DNA of 64,000 nucleotides, taken from Beroe forskalii. Lineage: Eukaryota > Ctenophora > Nuda > Beroida > Beroidae. This document shows, piece after piece, positions 42,001 through 54,000 of the stretch; within the stretch, counting starts at the first letter, position 1; each line of letters opens with the position of its first letter. The translations under genes were made by a program, and so were the position numbers. The DNA lies in assembly GCA_011033025.1 (NCBI GenBank), contig WFMF01000097.1:310001-374000 (forward strand), read 5' to 3'. The notes under the pieces were generated by a model. That model was not told the DNA's origin and did not search any database. It was given only the letters and a program-made list of their open reading frames with translations.

Positions 42001-45000
42001 GGTTCCATGATCTCAGCTGTGACCGTATACCTTCGATAATGAACTCGGCACGCCTCGTCCATTATCTAACTTACACAGTCTCGGCTGTCGCCTCGACCAT
42101 GTAAGTTGCGGTATACGGTCACCACTTCGACATGTAACCGCTTAATATAGTAAGAGTTGTCAATAGATTTGTAATATTGTTCCTACTCCTGAGGTGATCG
42201 GTCCCGTATTTTCAGACCAAGGCGAGGTTGTGAAAATAACGTACCGCAAGGAAACAGCTCATAAGGTCCACGATCAGACGTTTAAAATCGTGAGTGTTAT
42301 TAGCTCTTTTTAAAAGAATCGTATTACACACTTTATTACAAGAATTTAATAATATACACGGCGGTTATGCTCGTGTATTGCTGTACTTGTGATTGTGCTT
42401 TAAGAAGGAAACGTAATCAATCGAGTGTGAACGCTGCATAATTCTTGTTATAATAACTTTAATTGGCTCTCAATGAATGTATGCATGTATGTATGCTGCG
42501 AATATTAACTGCTGTACTAGCGACAAATAATAAATTTTTGATACGCTTAGTTTAAGGAACTGTTTTAAGAATTTTAGGAAATGTTTCTTAATTTAGATTT
42601 GGTGAATTATAATCGCGGTGGATCAATGTTTCCGCTGAGTACTTTGATAAATGACTTTTAAAGTTTTGATATAATGGTTCATAATTCCTATTGCTCCGAC
42701 TTGAAAATGCTAATAAAACAAAATCAAACATTTATATTTTCACTTCGCTGCCTTGAACCTGTTTGAAAATTGATAAGGAGTTTAAGTTTTCAAAATCCTT
42801 GACGTTAGTAATTTAATTACGTTATCAAGCAATCCTAGGCAATTGGAGTAAGATATCGTTATTTCAGGCGGACGGTGCTATATTGTCAATTGTACAAGAT
42901 GATGAAAATGTGTTTGCTCTGTCAGCAAACTCTGTCACCATGATACCAGCTGAATTCGACTGTTCCAAGCCCGCCACATGCCAGTGAGTCTGAATTGATT
43001 CTTTTCCTGGTTGGAAATCCCACCAAACTTCAGCTTCACATACAAAGTTCATTTGTACATAACGTTCATTATTTACCAAAGTTCCAACAGGCCTGGTTCC
43101 TTCCGTTGCAGATCTTGCAATGATAATTGGCGATGATTTCCGTATTGAAGAATTGAGCATGGTTCCGTCTGCAGTAATTGCTGTTGATGTTCTTTCCATA
43201 TTACGTGCTATGCGCTATTTTCTTGCCAGTCACATCCTCCTCAAGTTTATGGGCTCGTGTCTCGTAGGGCATGGTTCATGTGCCACTAGTTACAGGCCGA
43301 GTAGACGTAACGCGCGAAGCACTAAAGCTTCAACAGCATGTGCGCGCGATGTACTTTTCTGCCGCGCGCAGCTGTTCACGTACGTACGTTACGTACTACG
43401 TTCCGTTCGCAGATTTTCGTTCTACCAAATCAATTGGCAGTTGTGGGTAGCTTGCAAGTTGCAAATGCCACAAATAGCAGGTAGCTAGCTCAGTAGCGCA
43501 CATTTCTAGCAATTGACAGGGTCAATTGACAGGTGCCAATTGACAGGCTCGGTATTAAGATGCACTGGACTGGGGAATATCAGTAAAAAGATTGGGCCTG
43601 GATTTCGAAAGTCCGAAGTGGCAAATTGAACACGATTTGACACGTCCAATGACTTGACCCCTCACCCAAGTGACTTGACACCAGTGTCACCAGTTGGCAG
43701 TGACTTGACACCAGTCTCACCAGTCACTGGTCTCACCAGTGACATGACACTGGTGTCGCCATTGACTTGATACTGCTGACACCAGTGACTTGATACTGCT
43801 GACACCAGTGACTTGACACTGGTGTCACCTGTGACTTGACGTGCCGGTGTCACCTGTGACTTGACGTACTGGTGTCACTTGTGACTTGACGTACCGGTGT
43901 CACCAGTGACCTAGCACCAGTAACTTGACACCAGTATCACTATTGAGCAGTGACTTTACACCGGTGTCATCAGAATATCAGAGAATTGACCCTGATGACT
44001 TGACATCAGAGCATCAGGAATCGGACTTGGCACCAGTATTGCTATTGGGCAGTGACGCCAATGTCACCAGTGGCTTGACACCAGTGCCAACGCAGTTACT
44101 CGACACCAGTGTCACCGCACTGACTTGACACCAGTGTCAACGCGACAGCGCACCGACTTGACACCAGTGTCAACGCGACAGCGCACTGACTTGACACCAG
44201 TGTCAACGTGACGACGCACTGACTTGACACCAGTGTCACCGCACTGACTTGAAACCAGTGTCATCACTCACCAGTGGCTTGACACCAGTTTCACAACATT
44301 GACTTGAAACCAGTTTCAACGCAGTGACTTGACACCAGTGTCATCGCAGTGAGTTGACATCAGTGTTACCACAGTCACTTGACACCAGTGTCAACGCACT
44401 GACTTGGCACCAGTTTTAACACACTTACTCGACACCAGTGTCACCGCACTGACTTGACACCAGTGTCAACGCGACAACGCACTGACTTGACACCAGTGTC
44501 ACCGCACTGACTTGAAACCAGTGTCATCACTCACCAGTGGCTTGACACCAGTTTCACAGCATTGACTTAAAACCAGTTTCAACGCAGTGACTTGACACCA
44601 GTGTCATCGCAGTGAGTTGACATCAGTGTTACCACAGTCACTTGACAGCCAGTGTCAACGCACTGACTTTGCACCAGTTTTAACACACTTACTCGACACC
44701 AGTGTCACCGCAGTGGCTTGGCACCAGTGTCAACGCACTAACTTGACACCAGTGTCAACGCGACAACGCACTGACTTGACACCAGTGTCATCACTCACCA
44801 GTGGCTTGACACCAGTTTCACCATATTCACTTGACACCACTGTCAACTCAGTGACTTGACACCAGTGTCACCGCACTGACTTGACACCAGTGTCACCCTG
44901 TCAGGTCGTGTGTGAGTAACTACTATCCGATGTGTGGGTGGTGTCACAGCGCTGACTCGTGGTCCTGCACTCCTACGCAGGCCTGCAAACACACCTGGAT

Positions 45001-48000
45001 ATCTCCCCTCAACACCTGCGAGGACCTCCCTGTGTGAGTATCAGAGTGACAGAGTAGTTTCTGTTAAGTAATTTCTCATTGTGCGTAAGTATAAGCTAGT
45101 ATCAGGGGAGTACCAATCACCCCCACACAGTTGGTATTTCTGAGTATTTATAATCCGCTTGTTGAGATTAGCTAAGGCATGCATTTGATAAATAACAATG
45201 TAAAATTAGAATGCATTGCTTCGAAGCCTCCTAGATATTCTGAAGTAAGAAGTGAAAATGCAGTCTTGATCTAAACCTTGACAGTCGAATGTACTTACCA
45301 CCTGGCTAGCCCTTTGACAGTCGCCTGGCTAGCCCCAACAAGTAACAGCTGACTCGGATAGCTGGCTTACTAGTAGCCAGTTGGCCAGCAATTTGCCTGA
45401 CATCCCACTCCCTAGACCACGTCTCCCCCCGCAGGTTCACAGAAGTGCCAAAGAATGAAACACGTCGCGAGGAGGAGAACTTGTTGCTGAAGTGTGCAGC
45501 CAGGAACAATCACCCCTTCTTCTGGACTAAAACAGGTGCGTGTCATGAAGTGCTCCATCAGTCATCACCTCATTTCACCCCTATAATAGTATAATGGATT
45601 GCCCCCTCCATCACTTTACCCCATCCCTGCTTTATGTTGACTGGATATCTCGTCTCTTAGCCTGGTGCAGCACAGTGGACGACTAGAACTAGACGTTTGT
45701 ATTCAACTGATAGCTAAACCGATATAATCAGCTACAGCATAGATTAGAAATTTCGATATGTGTCACCTGTTGCTATGATGAAGGTGCTGAATCCGACCCA
45801 AAACATGGTTTATAACTATGTCATTTATTATTTATTATGTCAGTGGCATAACATTACGACATTATTTGACGGATGACTTGTAATGCAGCAAATTGGTCCA
45901 AATATCTTTGCATGATGAAATTATTGGTGATCACTGTAAAAACTTTGGTACAAAGGGGGGGGGGGGGGGGTAAATGGTTCAAACATAATGCGATTTTGGT
46001 CTAGGGGCCTGTAAAAAAAGCTGCTGAAATAAGGGCCCATAAGTTATTCAACTTCTTGTTACCAGCCAGGTCTCCACACCCTCCTAACCCCCGTGTTTTG
46101 CCCCAGGAGGCGTGATCCCTTGCTAACCCCCGTTTTTTGTCCCAGGAGGCGTGATCCCTTGTTAACCCCCGTGTTTTGTCCCAGGAGGTGTGATCCCTTG
46201 CTAACCCCCGTGTTTTGCCCCAGGAGGTGTAATCCCTTGTTAACCCCGTGTTTTTGTCTCAGTAGGCGTGATCCCTTGTTAACCCCCGTGTTTTCTCCCA
46301 GGAGGCGTGATCCCTTGTTAACCCCCGTGTTTTGCCCCAAGAGGCGTGATCCCTTGTTAACCCCCGTGTTTTGCCCCAAGAGGCGTGATCCCTTGTTAAC
46401 CCCCGTGTTTTGCCCCAAGAGGCGTGATCCCTTGTTAACCCCCGTGTTTTGTCCCAGGAGGTGTGATCCCTTGCTAACCCCCGTGTTTTGCCCCAGGAGG
46501 TGTAATCCCTTGTTAACCCCCGTGTTTTGTCTCAGTAGGCGTGATCCCTTGTTAACCCCCGTGTTTTCTCCCAGGAGGCGTGATCCCTTGTTAACCCCCG
46601 TGTTTTGCCCCAAGAGGCGTGATCCCTTGTTAACCCCCGTGTTTTGCCCCAGGAGGTGTGATCCCTTGTTAACCCCCCGTGTTTACCCCAGGAGGCGTGA
46701 TCCCTTGTTAACCCCCGTGTTTTGTCCCAGGAGGTGTGATCCCTTGCTAACCCCCGTGTTTTGCCCCAGGAGGTGTAATCCCTTGTTAACCCCCGTGTTT
46801 TGTCTCAGTAGGCGTGATCCCTTGTTAACCCCCTTGTTTTGTCTCAGGAGGTGTGCTCCCTTGTTAACCCCCGTGTTTTGCCCCAGGAGGCGTGATCCCT
46901 TGTTAACCCCCTTGTTTTGTCTCAGGAAGCGTGATCCCTTGTTAACCCCCGTGTTTTGTCCCAGGAGGTGTGATCCCTTGTTTACCCCCTTGTTTTGTTC
47001 CAGGAGGCGTGATCCCGCGGAAGAGCATGCTCACAGAGAACAACTACCTGCTCATCCCCGGGCTCAAGGCAGATGATGACGGCTGCTACCAGTGTAACAT
47101 GAACAACACCAGCGGCCCGGTGGTCGCGGAGGCCTGCGTTACAGTGCTCGGTAAGTAGCTAATTACCTTAGTGGACGAAAGTAATACGCTGTTACTCTCG
47201 TAATGTAATCATCAGGAGTAAGAACTTAAGTGAAGTGGTGATTTTGAGCCTCTCCAATTTGTGTGCTTGGTCTGGAGAAGCTATTTTCATATCATTCACC
47301 TCATCTGACTGTTTCATATCCCTCTTGTCTATATAAAACACCATGTTTCCGAATCTTTTACCATTTTACAGTCAGTCATTTAATTTATGCTCAGTAGACA
47401 TTCAATTCTCAGTCGCCTGAAATAGTTGGCGAATGGAAGATTTTATCAAATAAAATATGTCAATATGATCTATCATTTAAAGCAGCAAATAATAAATACT
47501 TCAGTCATTCAGTCAAATATTTTACATCATCATATCATTCGTATGATAAAATTCAAAACTGACACCAAGTTTGTGAAATCACTCCTAGCGCAGTTGAACC
47601 TGTCTTTGAATTTCGGTTAATTGTCTTTACTTTCGAAGTCCCAGATTCCTTCAAACACTGAGAGATGAAGAAATCAATCTTCTGCATATTTTCTGCTTGT
47701 CTGATTATTCCCAGATTTGCATGTAACGCCATGCCATTGTTTCCTGTTGTACACGATGCTTGCAAGCAATCTAGATATCCTTGAAATCATCATAGGAACT
47801 GAGCAGTTATTATATTCGGTCGACAGGCTGTTTCAACATCCGTTAAAATTTTCAAATTGTACATTGATCGCTAGTTCAATAAATCAGAACTCAGATGGAA
47901 GTTTCCCCAGTAGTTTCATTATTATTAAGTTTTGGAGAGTCTGGTGTTTCTCGTCGAGGCTCCGCCCTGGAATTGTCCTCCTGATCAGTGGGAGGGTTCT

Positions 48001-51000
48001 CTAAGATAGGATTCACCAGGGAAGCACTGCCGAGTGACACCCCCTCCGTGCAACCCTCCGCTGCACCCCCTGCAACAGCAGGAGTCTCTAGGATGCTGAT
48101 CATGCTGATGGGCCGGGCTCTGTAGTTGAGGTTCCTGATGCTCGTGCACTGCGTAATGCGCCGTGTGCTGGCCGATGTCATGGACGTTCCGTCCCCTCCT
48201 CCTCCCTTGCTCAGATGGAAGATCTTACGTTTCAGGAACTTGGAGAGCGCCTCACCCCGGCCTATCAGGATGACAGGGTTGAGGGCGGCATTGAGGAAGG
48301 GGCACACCACGCCCATCACGTGACGCAACATGTAGTCCCTGCGGAACTCGTCCCTCTGCCTCTTCTCCCCCGGTCCCAGCTCCCTGGCACTGCAGTACAT
48401 CACCGGGTAGGAGATGTAGACCGTGTTGCAGACGAAGAACACCGCTGTCAGGATGAGGATGGTGATGGTGATCTTACGCTGCGTTTCCGTGTTAGCAGTC
48501 TTCTCCGGGCGTGTCTTGAGGATGGTAAAGAGTTGGAGCACCATGAAGACCACCACGAGCAGGGAGGGAAGGAGGTAGGGCAGGCCGATGAAGAGGAGGA
48601 TCCTCTGACACTCCTTGCTCGCCGTGTTGCTCTCTTCATCGAAGAAGTTGTGGAACTGTCCGGGGGAGTAGAGCGACACCTCGAAGAGGGAGTACTGGGT
48701 GAGGCCGCCCCACTCACACAGCTCCCACACGAGGAAGGCCGCCCACCCGGCGGTGTAGAGGGCGGTGGCTACAGCCACCTCCAGGATCCGCATCCGGTGG
48801 AAGGGCAGGTAGATGTTGATAGTCCGGACCACCGAGATGCACAGGTTCAGGAACACAGACACTTTGAAGGTGACTGAGAAGATGGAGTAAGCCGGGGCCA
48901 GGACTCTGAGTGCCGTGTCAGGCTGCGTCTCTATGAGGATGAAGATCAGCGAGCAGAGTAGGGCCGCAAAGCCAGTCAGACAGTCGCAGGACGCTATCAT
49001 CAGGTACATGAAGGGCACTATCTTCTTGTAGGACTTAAGGTAGAAGCTCATAACCAGGAGGTTGAGGACGATGGCTTGGAGGCCCAGCCACAGGTCCAGC
49101 CCTCCCATGACCGTGTTGAAGGTAGAGCCCAGGTAGAGCCTAGTGTCCGTCCAACCAGTGGTCTGGTGATCTGCGAAGTTAGTTGTGGGGTAGGAAGCCA
49201 TCCTGTTGGGGGGTGGTTAGTCAGATTCACATTCCAAAGGCGAATATATCAGTTAAATTCTCAGAATACAAGAACACACTGCTTCTTGTACTCATTAAAC
49301 GATGTTTCGAAAAACAATGTAAGAAACAATACATTGTTATTCCAAATGAAAATGAGCACATTTGCTAAAAACATGAGTATCAGGTGGACAAGTAGGGTAG
49401 GAGAAATTTTCTGAGAAATGTAATATGGGAGTTTTAGTAAAGTCTTTCACATTCCTCCGTGCTGAAAGTCATTGTTGTAACGAGAGTAAACATTTAGTGG
49501 TACTTAAGAGCATGATTACTGTGACTAGAAAACACCTCTTTTTCCGATAGCATTGGAGTTCGGTGCCGCAGAATAGACACAGTTCTAAACTTGCCTAATG
49601 CCTTTGAAGCAGAAGTTGTTGCCGGATTTAATGGGTGATTATGGCCTATGGGCCGCTAATGACATCAAGATTTATTCTGAAGATAAAGGATTCGTAAGGA
49701 TAAATATGCGAGTGTATCTCTGAATCTCTGAAAAGACTCAAAAAACTGAGGGCTCTTCTTAGAAACGGGTAGGCCGTAGTAATAAGATGAGATCACTGAT
49801 CAGGGTTTTAATAAAATATGGTTTTCTGGAGAAAATGTTTTATTCAGAATTACAGTAACATTAAGAAATGAATCATCTGCAGATAAGGGGCATCATCCCG
49901 CGCCTGAGTAGGTTACTTTGCTAGAATCAACTAAAACATATGGCTCTACTCTCGAGGAATGGATTAGAAAATGACGAGCCTTCCTGACATGCTTTTCAGT
50001 GATTCTTCTTGGAAGGGCTGATTGATGAATTCCCACAACATTGTAAATGAATTATATTTTTCATCTGTTAATTGGATTCCGCTCATCCTGTAATTGGCAC
50101 ATGACATGACGGCGTATAGTGTGACATTTAGGACGGTGTCTTATAGTCCTAACGACTTTCTTACAACTGCGATAACAGTTTACATTCCTGATGACTTGAG
50201 GCAGACCTTCGATCTGATGATCAATTTTTTAAATAATACGATTTTAATGAGCTACGAATGGTCCAGATACTATAACGCACGATAAAGATAATAAATTATG
50301 CTCCTAAAGCAACTGAGTCACAGCATAGAGCAGTATTAGCAGTAATATGTGACAAGACCTGGTCCTAAGTCAGGCTATTCATCAATGAGTCCTCTCTTAT
50401 AGCTGATCAGACCTGGCTTCTGCACACAGTGACATACCACTGGAAGAGAGTTTGGCAGTTCATCGTACTAAGCCATGATAAGGACGACAATACAAGTGCC
50501 TTTCTTTCATGCCCATTTTGCAGGTTCATAGTTTTACTCCTGGTATTCCTCTAATAATAATACAAATCCAATCTTTTCGCTCATAATGAAATGGCTCGCA
50601 TCAGGACACTTAGTGATTTGCAGATTATGGGACCTTTCAGGCCCTGTAGTAAGCGAATGAGTTGTTTACTACGGCTCACTTATGAACTCTGAGCATTTGT
50701 GAGTTTGTGTGGAGGATAACTATAAGAAAGTCTAACACCCCCGAGTCCTTATGACTCCATGACTTGCACTTGTGAAACAGGGGTGGAAAAGTCTGCTTCA
50801 ACTGAGGGGGAGGGGGCTTCTTTTACATAGTGAGGAGAAGGTGCTCCTTCATCAAACATACAAGCATAGCAAGGAGAATATGTGCTCCTGAAGGTAAGAG
50901 AGGAAGAGGCCTCTATCAAAACGTGAGGGGTTCTCCCCATGTGTCCGATCGGGCAGCGAGCAACAGACATGAGGAACACCTGTCACGTGACATGTTGTGA

Positions 51001-54000
51001 CAGGAGTAGCGGTTGACTAACGACACTTAACTACCGTCTCTCAACAAAACATAGTGACAATCTGCTGTAACAAAGACTAGGATACGAGGTGGTGGTGCTG
51101 CCAAAGTGAGGTGGTTATCAGGTGTAGCAGTGGTAGGTTGGTGACGTGATACGTCTACCTTCCGACAGATATCTCCAGGATCCCTCTCCAGACAGCGTGT
51201 CGGTGCAATCACTCTGACACCTGCGTTACCTCTGCAGAACCCGGACATATCGCAGAGGGAGATACAGGACAATTCCTCACATCATGAGTCTTTATGCGCG
51301 AGTCACCTGGTCTTTCTCTAATGTGTCGGCTGGGTTCAGGAACCTAGGTCCACTCAACCGAGCCTAAATGAGGGAGTTGCTTACTGCTCATAGAGGCCGT
51401 GGAGGCATTGTGAGATGGGTGTTTGTTAAGGGGTCACGAGCCTTCCTCATTGATCAAGCTGATCCCGTGAGCGGATAAGATGGATAAAGTTCGGTCGTTA
51501 TCACATGACCAAATAATATCCACGAAATGAAGTGACGCAATATGGGAATACACCATTTTGCCGGACAGAGCTGAAAAGTAGAGGTTTGGTTGGTGACGTA
51601 CTGGTGATCTTTCAGAATTAAGGGATTCAGCGAAACATTGTAGAGAATCTGGAGACATTACAGCTATCAATCTATGATGAAAGTATAAACTTCAAAGTGT
51701 CAAGTGCCCTTATGAATGGTTTCTACAAAGTAAACACTAAACAGTGGTGTAACTCTATCATCTTCATCAGACAATTGGACGCTATAAGTGATCACTTAGC
51801 GGTGTAATGATTGAACATTAAAACGCTCAGATCACTTAGGCCTTCCATTTAAACGTTTAACTAGGCCTCTGTATTAATAACTTGTTTTGGCGGTGTTAAC
51901 AAGCCTTATAAATAGCTGTATTAGAAACAAACATACCGCAAGTGCCACATAGGCAGGCGTTTGAGATGTCAATATCCTGGTTGGGAATGTTGATTTGGTG
52001 ACGCTGAAATGCCTACGTTTCGTGGGCTATATGGAAACTATGTCACGAGCGCACTTTACATACATACATGTCACCAGTCATCACTGTCACCAGTCATCAC
52101 TGTCACCAGTCATCACTGTCACCAGTCATCACTGTCACCAGTCACCACTGTCACCAGTCATCACTGTCACCAGTCATCACTGTCACCAGTCATCACTGTC
52201 ACCAGTCATCACTGTCACCAGTCATCACTGTCACCAGTCATCACTGTCACCAGTCACCACTGTCACCAGTAATCACTGTCACCAGTCATCACTGTCACCA
52301 GTCACCACTGTCACCAGTCATCACTGTCACCAGTCATCACTGTCACCAGTCATCACTGTCACCAGTCACCACTGTCACCAGTCATCACTGTCACCAGTAA
52401 TCACTGTCACCAGTCATCACTGTCACCAGTCATCACTGTCACCAGTCATCACTGTCACCAGTCATCACTGTCACCAGTCATCACTGTCACCAGTCATCAC
52501 TGTCACCAGTCATCACTGTCACCAGTCACCACTGTCACCAGTCATCACTGTCACCAGTCATCACTGTCACCAGTCATCACTGTCACCAGTCATCACTGTC
52601 ACCAGTCATCACTGTCACCAGTCATCACTGTCACCAGTAATCACTGTCACCAGTCATCACTGTCACCAGTCATCACTGTCACCAGTCATCACTGTCACCA
52701 GTCATCACTGTCACCAGTCATCACTGTCACCAGTAATCACTGTCACCAGTCATCACTGTCACCAGTCATCACTGTCACCAGTCATCACTGTCACCAGTCA
52801 TCACTGTCACCAGTCATCACTGTCACCAGTCATCACTGTCACCAGTCATCACTGTCACCAGTCATCACTGTCACCAGTCACCACTGTCACCAGTCATCAC
52901 TGTCACCAGTCATCACTGATGTGTAGCATTAACGAATATGTGTAATGGGTTTGCAAATGGTGACGTTGTTATTGTTATGGCTCCTGTGGTAGTCATGGTT
53001 CATCTGTCCTAGGTTGCTATGCAACACATCATGCAATAGACGGTTTCTTGACCCTTACACTGTCCTTCCCAGAGCTGCCTCGACCAGGTCAAGGGAATAA
53101 ATTGAGTAAAATGATAGCTAAGAATATCCCCAATATGAAAACAGGTTGAGTTTCTTAATGTCACGTAATGCTGCTTACTAAGATGATTTAAGAATTGGCA
53201 GTTAAGCACGCTAACAAGAGCAAACAACGCAGCCAAGATTTTGCAGATGTGTCCAAAGCAGGGTAAACAATCATAATTCATAACTAAAATCTAATACGAC
53301 ATGTTATCACGTGATCCTCCTCCACCAATAAAATGACAGCTAGGAGCATCTTCCCACCAATGGGAGACCAGTAAGTGGACATGTCTGATAATTACATGTA
53401 CAAAGACTCTGATTAGCCTCCGTGATGGGGTTCCTGTTAAAATATGTGCGGGATTTAACCAGGGGCCGCATTGTAATAATATGCAACCTGTGACACAAAT
53501 ATAGCATCCATATTCCAGGGCTGCCCTCGCAGGACATGACAATTATGGGGGCCGAATCTGCCCTAGTTCTGCGGAATCCACATTCTTAGCAACAATCACC
53601 AGTCACAACACTCATACTTGTGGGGGTAGTTTTCGGGACAGCTCAGATCAGAGTGACTGTTTTGAACACTGAACCTAACTTACTAGGCGTATTCATGTTG
53701 GTGCCAAATTTGGAGATCTTAAAGCAACATCCCCATGAAATATTTTTCGCTTAATAAAATTTGGAGCACTGCAATTATAGAGCCTACACAGATGACCCTT
53801 GAATGGTATCGGAACAGAGAAAGTATTCAACAAAGAACCAAACTCAGTGAATAACCATAGAACTTATTGAGAGCAATTGAGAGCAAAAAATGAGCTGTGA
53901 ATTCAGTGCTGAAGTCACAGACCGGACAAAAATCAGAGATTCATGGGATGACGTCATCATCAGGGATTAGAATCGTTAAATGGTGACTCATTATTGCCTT

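Noticed and set aside
46093..47076. A 327-codon frame (FCPRRRDPLLTPV cycle) as a repeat protein
   Set aside because: It is a 39-bp minisatellite in a frame different from the true exon, and it lies in an intron.
48215..48877. 220-codon plus-strand frame
   Set aside because: Antisense shadow of the GPCR, whose seven helices are clear on the minus strand.
51995..52945. A 316-codon His/Ser-rich frame
   Set aside because: Translation of a 16-bp array; all three frames give the same cycle, so openness carries no information.
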